A DNA stretch of 64,000 nt from Astrocystis sublimbata (Eukaryota; Ascomycota; Sordariomycetes; Xylariales; Xylariaceae): the NCBI GenBank assembly GCA_022453515.1, contig JAJNNY010000012.1:372001-436000 (forward strand), given 5' to 3'. Position 1 is the first letter of the stretch. Every line of letters starts with the position of its first letter. Position numbers and translations under genes: made by a program. The notes under the pieces were generated by a model. That model had not been told where the DNA came from and made no database searches. It was given only the letters and a program-made list of their open reading frames with translations. Positions 42,416 to 54,192 of the stretch are shown here, piece by piece.

Positions 42416-45400
42416 TTATGTTGAGGTGTTACTAGATCCTGTTCCCGACGACCCAGGACGAACAAGCTTGTCTGTGTAATCTATGTCTTGATCAGACCCT
42501 CTCCGATAATCGCGAAGTCGAAGTTTCTCGTCGAGGAGCGAGACCAGTCTTTCTGAGTACTGGTCTAGGAGGCCGGTCAGCATTGTATCGCTCAATGCCT
42601 TGCTCCGTGTTGCTCGATCTCCGAGAGCAACTGCCGTGAGGCGCAATTCCTGATCAAGCTCAGTCAGGAGCTCCTGACTAATGGGCTCCGTGGAAGTTAG
42701 CTTCTTGCGATAAGCCCGCAAGGTTCGACAGGTCTGTTCCGTAGACATATTAATCGACCCAAAAGACCTTAGATTGTCGTTACTCTTTGTTTTCGCTGAT
42801 TTAAGTGTCTGCTTAGACGGTCGTCGGTTCAGTTTCGACTTGGGACTGGCTGGCGGGCTACCAGATGGTGTGCCCGATGGCCGACGCGACGGGGTGTCCT
42901 CGGCAATAACGGGAGCTGGGCTCAATGGTTGTGCGCTTATAGGCGTTCTCATAGCAGACACAGATGTTAAGTTACCCAAGTATAATGATCGCCTCTTCGA
43001 CAAAGTTCGCGGAGGCGATCTGCGGCCACCGGCTGAAGATGAGGGTCTCTGGAATTCCGCGAGCTCACTTTTGGATAGAACACGTCGTAATGTTGGCTGA
43101 TGAAGGGGAGTAGTGACTTCTTTAGCGGGTGAAGACTCGCGACTAGCGGAACCCCACGCCCTTTCTTGAAAGTCCACTTCCCAGATCATGATGGTCCCAT
43201 CCGACCCAACACTCACAATCTTCCGATTGGCATCTTCTTCCTCAACCAATGCTACACCTTGTATTGCTTCCGTGTGTCCCCACTCGCGGGCTAGAAATTG
43301 ACCCGTCTGGGTATTGTACATTCTAATCGATTTGTCCGTGTTGGACAGGCCAAGAAGAAATGCCGGGTCTCTTTCTGTAGCGTTATGGGTTGAGAGGGAA
43401 TCGAGGACCACGGACTCTGCACCACTTTCGTCAAAGCACTTGAAAGAGCTTGAGAGCTTTGCGTTGTCCAAGTCGAAAACGGAGATGGATCGTTCAGCTT
43501 GGGACACGAAAAGTGTTTTCCCATCAGGGCTCACCGCCATAGATGTCGGGGACGCTCTTAGAGGAAGCGTTCGAGCAGGGATGGCGGCGATGACATCAGG
43601 ATCGCCTTCCTTCTTGACCAGGTCATGTATTTGTACCGTTCTGTCTACTGAGCAGGTTATCATCTTGTCTGTTGATGGTATCAAAATTTGACAGATTCTG
43701 GCCGAGAACTCGAGCGTCTGGAAATGCTCAAAATTCCCGTTACTCAACCGATGGAAGAGTTGGGTGGTGCGATCACGACCGCACGTTGCAATGAGAAGGG
43801 TTGATTCGTCCTCGCACAATGTGATGTACTGACAGTCCAAGGAGTGCGCTTTCATAGAAGCCACGCACTGGCCAGTGACAAAGTCGACTACTTTGACAAA
43901 CCCTAACTTGTCCCCAGCAACAAAGAACTTGCCGTCTCTTGTTGCGCGGAGTGTGACCATTTGGTTCACTAGGTCGGGCTCTTCTTCGAAGCAAGCCTCA
44001 TCTAGGGGCACCTGAAACGAAGTTTTGATTGTGCCGTCGGTGGACCATAGTATTACGTGGCCTGACTGCGCCCACGTGTAGAATTGGGCGCCGGTCACAT
44101 TCGACTGGGATAGGCTCCCGACGCCCATAACCGCATCTCCACGGCCGAGTATAGGAGTCGACGTCGATTCGATTCTTGGAGCTCCCGGTATGTGATCCTG
44201 GTCCCAAACATCGATAGAGCGGTTGTTGTCAACTGTGACCAACCTGTGTTCGAGGAATCCCATCGCAAGTACCCCTGCACCTGCCGAGGATTCTGCAGTC
44301 GTCTGGATGCAGTTTGCCGAAGCCTTCAAGAACGACTCCACGTCGAGTGTTATGAAGTTGCCCGATTTGCCACCAACGTAGATGAGGCCGTTGCGGATAG
44401 CAACACAAGTTGTAACAAATCCACTCTCGAGGACATGTACCAACTTCATCTGCTTCGCAGCCACATCCAATAGGCACACATCTCCCGTCTCAGAGCAGAT
44501 GATGACCTTGGTATTGTCAATGGCAGCAGCGCAAGAGAATGTGGCCTCGATCATATTGCCGAGTAGAACATTCCTACCGGGAAGGGCCTTTTGCGATGAT
44601 GTGGTAGGAGTAGCGTCACCTATGAATTTCTGTTTCAGGGGGGAGGTCGCCTGAGCTTCATCAACGCGCCAGGCCTTGACATGACGCACGCCCAAGGTGA
44701 GGAGATTGTTACCAACCCAGATCATCCCTTTGATGAAAGTTGTACATCTGTTTTGCTGGAACAACTTGGCTGCACCCGTTCTCGGGTCTATTCTCCACAC
44801 ATAGAGGAAACCGTCGTTCGATGATCCGAGAGAGGCTAGGAACTTGGAATCGGGAGACCAGGCTACTGCCCTCACACCGTACGTATGCTCGCTAATAGAA
44901 ACAAGCGGGGTGTCTGATGAACAGTCCTCGAGGCCGTAGATTAGGACACGCGGGGAGTAGCCTGTCTCGCCCACGGCCAAAAATCTCCCCTCTCTGCTCA
45001 GGGCCAGACATGTTGCGGCCTTGATGCGCTCTCGGCTGGTCCATGTCTTGGAGGTGGGTGAATCTGGCCAGTCGTTCGTGCCAAAGACGGATTCACGTAG
45101 TGACATTCGATTTCGGCTGTCATTCGCTTTCGGGGTGGATGGTGACGACGAAGAGTAGGGAAGGGCCGGGGTGCTGTATAGAGGGATGGCCGTCGGGCGT
45201 GCTCGAAAGAATCTCTGTCCATAACTATCGCCGCTCGCGTCCACCACCACAACAGCTCCGCCGGCAATGTAGGCAAAGGAGGACTTCACAGCGTCGAAGC
45301 CGGTGGGGGACACACACGTGGTGCCAATGACGCGCTTCAAGGAAAGTCGAGAATCATGGGTCTGCGTAGATCGGCCACGGTGAGGGGACCGAGAGGGGCG

Positions 45401-45460
45401 GGGAAGAAAAGGCGAGTTTGCAGGCGTCAACCTCAGGCGGTGGGAAGGAGTAGAGGCCAT
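42416..45460 (-). CDS. WD40 protein, MABP1/WDR62-like (1014 aa)
   Basis: Single-exon frame with two consecutive WD40 propellers. Repeats are seen as CLALSREGRFLAVGETG, YGVRAVAWSPDSKFLASLGSSN..LYVWR, MVTLRATRDGKFFVAGDKLG, YITLCEDESTLLIATCGRDRT, and VSVGSDGTIMIWEV near residue 780. The N-terminus is basic and Ser/Arg-rich. The last ~250 residues are low-complexity Ser/Pro/Arg, then a helical end (SERLVSLLDEKLRLRDYRR). The order and spacing fit the fungal homologues of MAPK-binding protein 1/WDR62, which serve as scaffolds; a JNK-like partner in this organism is not shown. The start MASTPSHRLRLTP is the first ATG in frame. Confidence 0.85.
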   Translation of the reverse strand: MASTPSHRLRLTPANSPFLPRPSRSPHRGRSTQTHDSRLSLKRVIGTTCVSPTGFDAVKSSFAYIAGGAVVVVDASGDSYGQRFFRARPTAIPLYSTPALPYSSSSPSTPKANDSRNRMSLRESVFGTNDWPDSPTSKTWTSRERIKAATCLALSREGRFLAVGETGYSPRVLIYGLEDCSSDTPLVSISEHTYGVRAVAWSPDSKFLASLGSSNDGFLYVWRIDPRTGAAKLFQQNRCTTFIKGMIWVGNNLLTLGVRHVKAWRVDEAQATSPLKQKFIGDATPTTSSQKALPGRNVLLGNMIEATFSCAAAIDNTKVIICSETGDVCLLDVAAKQMKLVHVLESGFVTTCVAIRNGLIYVGGKSGNFITLDVESFLKASANCIQTTAESSAGAGVLAMGFLEHRLVTVDNNRSIDVWDQDHIPGAPRIESTSTPILGRGDAVMGVGSLSQSNVTGAQFYTWAQSGHVILWSTDGTIKTSFQVPLDEACFEEEPDLVNQMVTLRATRDGKFFVAGDKLGFVKVVDFVTGQCVASMKAHSLDCQYITLCEDESTLLIATCGRDRTTQLFHRLSNGNFEHFQTLEFSARICQILIPSTDKMITCSVDRTVQIHDLVKKEGDPDVIAAIPARTLPLRASPTSMAVSPDGKTLFVSQAERSISVFDLDNAKLSSSFKCFDESGAESVVLDSLSTHNATERDPAFLLGLSNTDKSIRMYNTQTGQFLAREWGHTEAIQGVALVEEEDANRKIVSVGSDGTIMIWEVDFQERAWGSASRESSPAKEVTTPLHQPTLRRVLSKSELAEFQRPSSSAGGRRSPPRTLSKRRSLYLGNLTSVSAMRTPISAQPLSPAPVIAEDTPSRRPSGTPSGSPPASPKSKLNRRPSKQTLKSAKTKSNDNLRSFGSINMSTEQTCRTLRAYRKKLTSTEPISQELLTELDQELRLTAVALGDRATRSKALSDTMLTGLLDQYSERLVSLLDEKLRLRDYRRGSDQDIDYTDKLVRPGSSGTGSSNTST

Positions 45461-47289
45461 CTTAGTGCCATGTACTGGAGGAGCCGCGATAATCGGGTAT
45501 CGATGCGGGTCGAACAGAGCTGAGTATTATAAGATGGTCTCTCAGAACCGAGACGAGAGGCATGGACGCAAGCTTCCCGTTTGATTGTTTTCAGAGATCC
45601 TAGAAGCTGAACTTCAGGTAGGGAGGAGGGCGTAAGGCCAAGCGGTGCGAGGAAGCTGGCTGGCCAGGAACTGTGTGATCAAGGAGTTCTTTCCTAGGTA
45701 GTGGCTTGCCACCATCACCTTTGGCAGACAAAGTGGAAGGTAGAGAGAGGTGTGAGCCCTCACGTGGGAAACAATGCGTGGGCTAAGGTATTTAGGCAAG
45801 TATGATCTGTTCCAAGAGCTGGCAATTGTCAATGGGAAGACCAAACAGCAGCAGGTCGATGTCTTCAGTTGGGCCAACTTACAATGACGTGAATGGAATC
45901 CCCCGGAAGGTAAGGAGATGGTTAGGTGGGCATGGGCGACGACGAGAGTAGAAGCTCTCAGGGAAGGAATTGCTGCCGGTCCCGTAGGTACCTATAGGTA
46001 GATGAGACAGACAACCAACATGTGTTGCAGTGTCTTTGACTCGTGATGATGTTGACACAGCTGGGCAGCTCGTGCTCGTCGCTTCAAGATCAGGAAAACG
46101 CCATTGAGAACTGGCAATTGGCGTCAAAGAGGAGAAACGGTGAAGGCCGGCAACTGGGTAGAGGGGATCTGACCTTGTCCCTCCTCGATACCCATGAGGA
46201 TCTACTAGGTTGCTAGGTAAGGTAGGTTGGGATATCGGAAGATATTGTGAGTGACGAGCTAAACCCCAAAGCTAGACCCCCCCCCCCCCCTGCTGCTGAG
46301 CCAGCCCCAAAACTCAAGCTCGGTGGGCAAGGTATTTTGTTTTCCCAAGCATCGGTGTTGCGGTGTTGCGAGGTTCAAAGTATCTACCGACAGGGGAGTC
46401 CCAAGGGAGCAGCCGAAGTCGCGTCAGGATTGGTCTATAGTAGGACAAAGGTGGGCGGATAGTGGACCTTGACTATCACATCTATGCCGGCTTTGGCAAG
46501 GTCGGGCGCGGCTAGCGGCGCCGGACTGAAACCAATGACTGGCGCTCTTGCTAAGTACCTAGGTACCGCCAGCTGCGGGTTGTTCATGACCGTCACACCA
46601 GCAACCAGCACGTTCGATCGCATTGACCTATCAGCATTAGAAGCTCTGCAGGATAATGTTCGTTAGCATCCATGTTCTCCAATTTCAACCGCATCGGTGA
46701 TTGCTGATTTTTCTCATTTCTGATATGTGATGGAGGTAAGCCGATGATGCTCTTTCGCGCATGTCTGGTCTCCCATTAGCACCCCATGGTCTTCTCACAT
46801 CCCGAACCAGGCCCCAGGCGAGCCCAGGGGCCCAGGTTCGGCAGTGCGTGCACTCACTTACCCACTCCGTACACTCATTGCAAATTACGCTAGCCCACAT
46901 GACCTACAGTGTTCACTCAACGCGCTGGTTTGGCTCCAACATGGACGCGAATCGACAAGGGTTGAAGCAACATCTTATTTCCCAGTCTTAATAGTCGGGA
47001 TGATAGTCTTCGGGCTCACCCGTAAGGTGTAGGGGCACTGGAAAACCCGTGTGGAGAACAGACGCAAACCCTGCATGTATGGGGAAGTGACTATTCCAGA
47101 TATATGTACATGTGAATGAGGATATATTTTATACATAAATCGTATATGAGGATGTAACAGAACCAACAATGTCAGACTGCGTGAACTAGATAGCTTCTCC
47201 GACGATATGCAGCGGGTCGCTCATCTGGACTTGTAACCCTAGACAGGAGTGGACGTTCTTAACCTAGCAATAAGCACCCCCATATCGGC
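45461..47289. other. intergenic (1.8 kb)
   Basis: No gene supported. It contains a C14 run (46277-46290), a perfect GTACCTAGGTAC palindrome (46555-46566) and other CCTAGG-type sites. Confidence 0.5.
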
Positions 47290-48432
47290 TTATAGAAGAC
47301 GACCTGACAGTTTCCGTTGCGTACTCTCCGGTGCAAGTCCATTCTCGGCTCCCTTCTCAGACTCATTCCCGCGGCGCGGCTGGTAAGGATACTCAGTCCG
47401 GGGACCTCTTTTCACGTTCCAGCGGGGATCTCGCACGACGCCCTCGGCACGCCATTTGCGAGGCGGCTTCTTCCCTAGCGCCGCCATGTGGCTCCAGATG
47501 GTCTTGCCGCGTTGGAACCAGCGCTCCTGCCGGGCCTCCTCTTCCTCGGCAGTCGGCGTCCACTTGGCCCTGAGGATACGCCGGATCGCCTCGGGCGACA
47601 CCTGGAATTGCTGCGAGAGCACACTGGCCGTGTACTGCTCCGGGTACTGCATGTGCAACGCCCGGATGCCGTCCAACGCGTCCGGCGACAGTTTCTTGCG
47701 CGGATTCCACCCCTCCGGAAATTTCTCTTTCAGTGCTGCCTTTTGGATTTGCCAGTTTTCTCGCCGGTCGTTCTGCGACATCCGGGGGCTGGGCTCTGGT
47801 GGGCGATCCTCTTTGATAATCTTGCGTCTCTTCAGCTGGCTTGACATGTCATCAGGTGGTTTCGGCCGCCTTTGAAATTGGGATGATGCATCCATGTCAC
47901 GACCTTTGTGCGTGCGTGGTGCAGGCTGTGGTTCGTCTCCGGAGGCCTGATTTAGGCCTGCCAACAGTTTGTCGAGAGACTCGGGATTGAGGTCGAGAAT
48001 AGCCCCATGCTCTTTTGCAGTTTCCAGATCTTGGGTAGAAGTGAAAGATACCGGTGGAGGCAATTCGGTTTGTATCGTATCGCCAGTCGCTTCACGTAAG
48101 GCCTCAGCTCGTTTTCTTCTGGCAGCACCAGTTCGCTTTTTCTTGGGGGCGGTTATCGATATGTTGGCAGCATTTTCCAAATCTCCCCATACGTTTTCCG
48201 TGTCAGTCGAAACGGAGCTGTACAATCGAGCGGGGTGATGCGCGGGCGCAGGGTGGAAGGGGAAGGGCGAGGCAGCAAAACGAGCAAGCTGCCTGGGTCT
48301 TGTGATAGCTCTTGTGATAGCAGGATCAGCGACGCGCAGTTCGGTGAGGCTCTGGACGAATGTTCTAAAGGAGTTCGTTCGACAAGCGCATGCGGCGTTC
48401 ATTTTCGCGATGCGCAACATGTGGCCGTACAC
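47290..48432 (-). CDS. RRG9: mitochondrial Rrg9/neugrin-like protein (380 aa)
   Basis: The N-terminus is rich in Arg, Ala and Ser with few acids, as in a mitochondrial targeting peptide; a second ATG at 48402 (MNAACACRTNSFRTF) gives an even better one. The signature region of the Rrg9/neugrin family is near residues 225-300: WQIQKAALKEKFPEGWNPRK, KLSPDALDGIRALH, and FQVSPEAIRRILRAKW, followed by EEEARQERWFQRGKTIW. In yeast Rrg9 is needed for respiratory growth and mitochondrial genome maintenance; human neugrin binds mitochondrial 16S rRNA. One exon, divergent from the mpaB-like gene. Confidence 0.88.
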   Translation of the reverse strand: MYGHMLRIAKMNAACACRTNSFRTFVQSLTELRVADPAITRAITRPRQLARFAASPFPFHPAPAHHPARLYSSVSTDTENVWGDLENAANISITAPKKKRTGAARRKRAEALREATGDTIQTELPPPVSFTSTQDLETAKEHGAILDLNPESLDKLLAGLNQASGDEPQPAPRTHKGRDMDASSQFQRRPKPPDDMSSQLKRRKIIKEDRPPEPSPRMSQNDRRENWQIQKAALKEKFPEGWNPRKKLSPDALDGIRALHMQYPEQYTASVLSQQFQVSPEAIRRILRAKWTPTAEEEEARQERWFQRGKTIWSHMAALGKKPPRKWRAEGVVRDPRWNVKRGPRTEYPYQPRRGNESEKGAENGLAPESTQRKLSGRLL

Positions 48433-49075
48433 ACAAAATAAATGTTGGGTAAAACAAAGCGGTTCGACTGAAACTTTGTTTCTTCTGACAACCGTAGTTC
48501 TTGCAAAAGCTCAGATTTTTGCCTCTTGGGCTCCATCAGAAAAGCCGGGCCCCGCCAGACTTGGCCAGGTACATCTTGCAGGGGTTCATTCTGAGAACTT
48601 ACAAGGGTCCCCAGACCCACTATATATATCCATGCGCTGTCACACGTTGTGTCGCGTCTTATCGTTATCAGAAGACCGGCTAACACATGTGATCTTTGGG
48701 CATTCATTGACAGCATCATTGATGGGCAGGCCTCAACCCCGTTTCTCTCGCCACATCCTTGAAGATCGACCCAATGCGTACTTAGTGAAGAAGCTCCGTC
48801 ACGATGTGTGAGTTAGGAGTACGAGTATGCAAGGTAGGTTCAATTAGCCTGTCACGCCTGTCCCCTGTGGCAATTATAGTCGCCCATTTGTCTCGAAATA
48901 TAACACGCGATATGTCCCCAAAGGAACAGAAACAGACATTTACATGATTAGTGCCATTCTTGGCATCATTATGTACACATTTTTTCAATAAGAAAGATTT
49001 AAGATTCAAGAGACTTTTCCTATGAGAAGTCATTGTAATAAAATACATTAAACAACGTACTGAGGCCTGCTGAAA
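48433..49075. promoter_or_regulatory. shared promoter, RRG9 / mpaB-like gene
   Basis: 640 bp between two divergent starts. No individual element recognised. Confidence 0.35.
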
Positions 49076-50592
49076 ATGGGCTACTCGACCGACTTTGACA
49101 ACCTGGTCGAAGGGAGGTGGTACAAACGATGGGGAGTAAAGTTCCAATGGACATCCCAACACATACCACAGCAACAGTTGTTGTCGTTGATCCATGTGTA
49201 CGACAAAGTCGCAGCCGACGCTGTAGACAGACTGAGCGAGATAGGCTCCCCACCCATTGCCGAGCCACCACACGAAGCAGATGAGAAGAAGCCGTACCGG
49301 GGCATGTATGAGTTGCTGCAAGAGCACGCCTCTAGAGACGAAAAGATCGGAAAGCTATGGAGTGATATAAATACAGTTCCCGAGTGGGTCGATTGGGAGC
49401 AGCTAGAAAGGGGCCAGAAGGTGTTTTTTCGCTACGGAGGGCCAGCCATCACAACAGTAAGTAAGTGACTGTGTGTAGATGCATCATGGCTGCTAACCAC
49501 TTACATAGTTAACTTTCTTCTCCTTGTTGGGCGGCATGGGCAGTGCGCGCACAGTCGAGACACTCGACCGTACGGGCGGCTTCGATGTGAAGGTTGTCCG
49601 CCGCCGCCTTCTAGAGACGATGCAGCACATCCTCGCTGTCCACAAGGATCTAAAATCGATCCAGCCAGGGGGCGAAGGGTTCATAGATTCTATACGCGTC
49701 CGTCTGCTTCACGCGTCTGTCCGCCGGCGGATCATGCAAATGGCGTCGCAGCGGCCCGAATACTACGACTTGGCCAAGTTGGGTGTGCCCATCAACGAGC
49801 TCGATAGCCTAGGCACCATCAGCGCCTTCTCGACGGCCGTTATGTGGATCGGCTTGCCTCGCCAGGGGATTTATATGCGTAAACAAGAGGAAGCGGACTA
49901 TCTCGCCCTATGGCGATATGTAGCCTACATCATGGGCGCGCCCCATGACTGGATGGCCACGCCAGAATCGGCGAGGGGGATGATGGAGTCGTTACTAGTT
50001 TCCGAGATTTGCCCTTCGGCAGCCTCGGCGAACCTCGCGAACAACATCATTACCGGCCTTCAAGACCACGCGCCCACGTTTTCCTCACGGCAATTTATGT
50101 GTGCCCAGACGCACTGGCTCAGCGGCAGAGACCTCGCAGAGAAACTCGAGATCGACCGACCAAGCATATATTACTCCTCCCTGATGCTGGGGCAATGTCT
50201 CTTATTCATGGCGGTATGCTATATAAACAGGAGCTTTGCATGGCTTGATGACCATAACATAGATGTAGGTTTCCTGCATGTTGTCTGCACCGATAGTCCT
50301 GCCATATGCTTCACAGAGCTAACATTTACACTAGCTTTCTCGCAGAATTTTCAACAACTTGATCATAAAAAATAAGTCGAAGGGAGGCCTTGGGTACAAG
50401 AGTCGATTCTTGTTTAAATTCGTCCCTCAATTTGACAGAATCTCGACAGAGCGAGGTGCCATCGTCACCGGATCCGGTGTCTTTCGACCGGGTATCGAAC
50501 GTACGGCTTTAATTTCGCTTATCTCGTTCTCAACGATTGCTGCGACTGGTTTTTGGTATGGTCGCAAGTTTTTAGCTTGGGCACTTGGATAG
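49076..50592 (+). CDS. mpaB/rubber-oxygenase-like protein (464 aa)
   Basis: Exons 49076-49456, 49509-50264 and 50335-50592, all joins in phase 0 with GT-AG ends. The protein resembles the fungal ER-bound oxygenase mpaB/rubber oxygenase (DUF2236) family. Support: GSARTVETLDRTGGF followed by a helical domain with HKDLKSI, LLHASVRRRIM, SLGTISAFSTAVMWIGLP, YLALWRYVAYIMGAP and a final single membrane segment (LISLISFSTIAATGFWYG) near the C-terminus. Family members are haem-dependent or mycophenolic-acid-pathway oxygenases. The substrate here is unknown, and no biosynthetic cluster surrounds the gene. The C-terminal GGLGYKSRFLFKFVPQFDR is a basic linker to the membrane anchor. Confidence 0.8.
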
Positions 50593-51403
50593 ATTCACCT
50601 TGTAGAATTCAGTACTGACAGAGGCTTCAATACTTACACCGTTCATAGTATGCTGTTCCGTCTCTTGCTGTTTTCATGCCAATAGCTAAACATCAAAGGG
50701 TCTACTTTCCCTTGCAATTGTTTTTGAGTTCCGGTAGGTTCCTGTTTCTATACTCCATGGGTAGTCTCGGATATACACATACCGCGTAGAGCATATCTAT
50801 GGTACACCTTGAGTATATAACATATGCCGCTTGTTCGACAAGAATTGTAGGAAACAATACCTATGATATTGTGATTGAGTATCTATTAGGGAAGTTCGCA
50901 AGCTCTGATTCGACCTCCAACTCTTTCCGGAGCCTTGTAAAATGAGTGCAAGAAAGACCACGGAACGGACACTGGAATTGCATGTCAAACACAGGCTTAA
51001 GAACGGGACTCGCCCTGAATTTTTCTTAATTCATGTCCAAATTTTTCTCATTGGCTTTCCTCAGCTACACACTCATGAATCTGGGCGCAACATGATGTGC
51101 TCCACGGATTCTCATGAATTCTCCCCAATGGCATTTGACACTACCATCTTTATCTGTCTGCCAGAACTGCCAATATGTTATGTACAACTCCTAGCTAATC
51201 CATCCTTTTTTGGTGTATGATTGTCTAATATGCACTGTTGTGACCAAACCTAGCCACAAAAAGGAAACAAATGCCCGTAGCCGAAATTCTCTCCTCAACG
51301 CCGTACTCGCCAGGCAAAATGAAATGAAGCAATTAATGTTGGTAGTAGAAGTAAACATCAGAATGACGCCAAGTCCTGCGAACATGCGCCAACAGAATGA
51401 AGA
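50593..51403. other. intergenic, convergent 3' flanks
   Basis: About 0.8 kb. No gene or RNA supported. Confidence 0.5.
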
Positions 51404-52189
51404 TTATTCCATCAACTCGACCGGAGGACGTGTTGTATGCGCCAAAATCGGCTTCTCACTTTCCGGACTCGCAAGCGTGGGCTCGTCCGTCATATCGTCC
51501 ACCGAAATAGCGGGGAGGTGAGGGCTGCCTCCATGCTCCGAAGGCTGGTAGATGAGGGTACTACTTCTGCTGCGTGTAGGTCTGGACGCGGCGTCTGTGG
51601 GCGAGATGGGTGAGATATCAGCCGCTGAAGGCTTCTGGGGGTGGTGCAGCTTGGCCAGAGCGGCGGCTAGGTCGTCAGCATGGACCAGTTTGTTAGGTGC
51701 GTCCTCTAGGCGCATCTCCCAGCCATGGGGAGGCGAAGGAGGCGGGCTGATGAAGAACAGCTTGCCTGCGTCGGGTAGGTCCAAGTGAGTGTTCTTGGCC
51801 AGATCCAACGGTGTGTGCTGGCCAAAGTACACGCGACACCGATTGCCCATTATGGCCTCGCCATCCCATATCGAGCGCACTTTGATAGCAGCCTGCTCAT
51901 CGGGAAAGGACACGACGATGCGACGGAAGGACTTGAGGGGCGACCATGTGTATATGGGTGCGCTAGCTTCGATCAACTCTCGAATTGTTTGTAAGTTGTC
52001 GGCGCGGAAGATATCGAGATCATCCAAGTTTGTGATCAGGAGAGTGTTGGTGGGGGGTGTAGGTTGCGTCAGCGGTGGTATGCTGGACAGGTCTAAACTG
52101 AGGGACGATGAGCTGCGGCGCTCAGCGATGGGACGCTCGGGCGACGAAGGCGAGCCCAGAGATGCTGTGGATGACGCGGTGTCCGCCAT
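51404..52189 (-). CDS. rcn1: calcipressin (calcineurin regulator, 261 aa)
   Basis: The start is placed at MADTASST (52189); the open frame runs further upstream but there is low-complexity. An RRM-like fold begins TNTLLITNLDDLDIF and continues SFRRIVVSFPDEQAAIKVRS. The RCAN hallmark follows: KLFFISPPPSPPHGWEMRLED, i.e. the conserved ISPPxSPPxGW phosphorylation motif, and LVHADDLAAAL. A PAISVDD near the end resembles a calcineurin-docking PxIxIT site. Calcipressins bind and tune calcineurin in Ca2+ stress signalling, and the SPxxSP serines are known targets of GSK3/MAPK-type kinases. No introns. Expression under Crz1 is usual in fungi; no convincing Crz1 site was found. Confidence 0.9.
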   Translation of the reverse strand: MADTASSTASLGSPSSPERPIAERRSSSSLSLDLSSIPPLTQPTPPTNTLLITNLDDLDIFRADNLQTIRELIEASAPIYTWSPLKSFRRIVVSFPDEQAAIKVRSIWDGEAIMGNRCRVYFGQHTPLDLAKNTHLDLPDAGKLFFISPPPSPPHGWEMRLEDAPNKLVHADDLAAALAKLHHPQKPSAADISPISPTDAASRPTRSRSSTLIYQPSEHGGSPHLPAISVDDMTDEPTLASPESEKPILAHTTRPPVELME

Positions 52190-53800
52190 GGTGGCTAGGG
52201 ATGTCGGTGGTTGATCGTCGGGTGGTTGTTGGAGTTGGATGTTGCAACAGCAGCAAGTCTGCTCGAGACCGATGCCAGAATACTCAAGATGAGGTGGAGA
52301 TGGCAAGTGTATGTTTGTAGAGCGAGCTGAAGCGGGTGTTGTAGTGTAGCGCTGCTGTGTAGCCGGCTGTTTATGGTGCTTTTGGAGTTGAAGATGGAGA
52401 GTCGAATTCATAGGCTGAGGAATGTCGGTGATGGCGAATATGTATCTGGGTTGGAGAGTGGCTGCGCAGCCAAAGAGGGACGGGGTCATGGATCATGCCG
52501 GGTCACGGACAGGTACATACTGCCGCTAAGTCAGGTCGCCTGGTATGCTGCGCCTACAGGGGGGGTTTGGCGGGATAGCGGGACCGGCTGGCAGGGATCC
52601 CGGCTCAGAGCCCACCTGCAGCACCGAATCCACCAGAAGACCGCTAGAGAGGAGATGGGCGAGGAACTGGATTCGGCGGGGGAAGATAGCGCTACCTAGG
52701 CGATCACAAGCGGCACCTCGAGGCACCCGAGCACCTATTCGATCTATCTCGCCTATTGCTTGCTCGCTTGCCCACCATCAACGTGGTTCAACCCATTCCA
52801 GCCGCCGTTTGAGGCCGTTAACCAAGCCACCTCTACTTACCTAGCACCATGCACTAACGCTACGTTACCTTACTGTACACGTACACGGTAACTAATATGT
52901 GCATCGTTTGTATCATTTGTTGCCAACTCGCCAAAGACATTTACCGCTGCGATATGGAACAGGCATCATGGTGATAGTAAACATGATCTACCCATTTGCT
53001 GTTCGTGTCCTCAGCTGATCCACTTACAACCTTAACCGCTCTTCATGGTCAGTATTGAACTTGGACTGCACACTGTCCACGCTGTCTTCCCTTTCCAAGT
53101 CTACATAAACCATTTGGTCAGCCAGGCCTGGTTAAGTTAGTTCTGATCCTGTACAGAACATAGCACAATGGCTGGCAGAATATTCGAACACGGATACGAT
53201 GCAACACATGCTGTCCAGTGTCAGGCTTGTTCTGGAAGTGAAATGCTGGAGATGCGGGGAAATTAGCTGCTTAGTATCGTGGCGATGCAAAGCGGCAAGA
53301 GCGGCTCGGTCGGTCGAACTCAAGATGAATTGTCTCGACCTGCGTCATGCCCACCGAAACGGGCTATGTTATGTCACTCGCCACTGTTCTCATGGCGCAG
53401 CGATACCTGTTCAATTACAAAAATTTTCAGTTTTTCGTTGAGCCATCACCAACATGACCGACCGTATCTGGATGCCTGGCTGGTCCACACAACAATTCTC
53501 TATCATGACATTCCTAACAGGGCACAGGGCGTGCGACTCGTATCTCCCAGCCAGGACTTGGACATGGCTGATAACAACATGCATTCCGCCACGAACCAAG
53601 GACCCTTCCTTCCTTGCAATAACTACATGGTACCTAGGTGCTGGCCATCTGCCACTGCACTGGATCAGCAACGAACACCCCAGCAGTCCAGGCGAGTCAG
53701 ATATTGTGCTTCACACTTGTTCATTGGTAAGGTATATACCGATGTTGTCGGTATCACTCCAAGATACCAAGGCCGAGATGGCAGAGACGGCGAATTCCAA

Positions 53801-53828
53801 TACCTACCTACCTACCTACCTACCTACA
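53801..53828. repeat. (TACC)7 microsatellite
   Basis: Seven tandem TACC units in intergenic DNA. Confidence 0.9.
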
Positions 53829-54168
53829 TACACTTGATTGAAACTTGAATATACAGACTAGGTTTGGAATTCTAGTTTCAAGATAGATAAGGTTTGCGCT
53901 TGCGGGCGGACCTGCAGCAAGCTTACCGAGGCGCTTGTCATTGCGTACAGCCTCATTGGCCTCCCACGTTCGTGGGGCGCGCAAGTATTCCAGAGCATTG
54001 AGGAATTTGAGAGACACAGCGCCGGATCGACAAACTAAAAACGCCCTTACAGTACATCTCGCACAGTGATACTAATGGGGCGCCTATTGAGTTATGCGAG
54101 CCATGTATGTACAACAGCAAGCTCGGCAAGAGCGCAATCCTCCTTCTGGGTCTGGGCATTCATCTACA

Positions 54169-54192
54169 TGACACTGACACTGACACTGACAC
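54169..54192. repeat. (TGACAC)4 tandem repeat
   Basis: Four hexamer units in intergenic DNA. Confidence 0.9.
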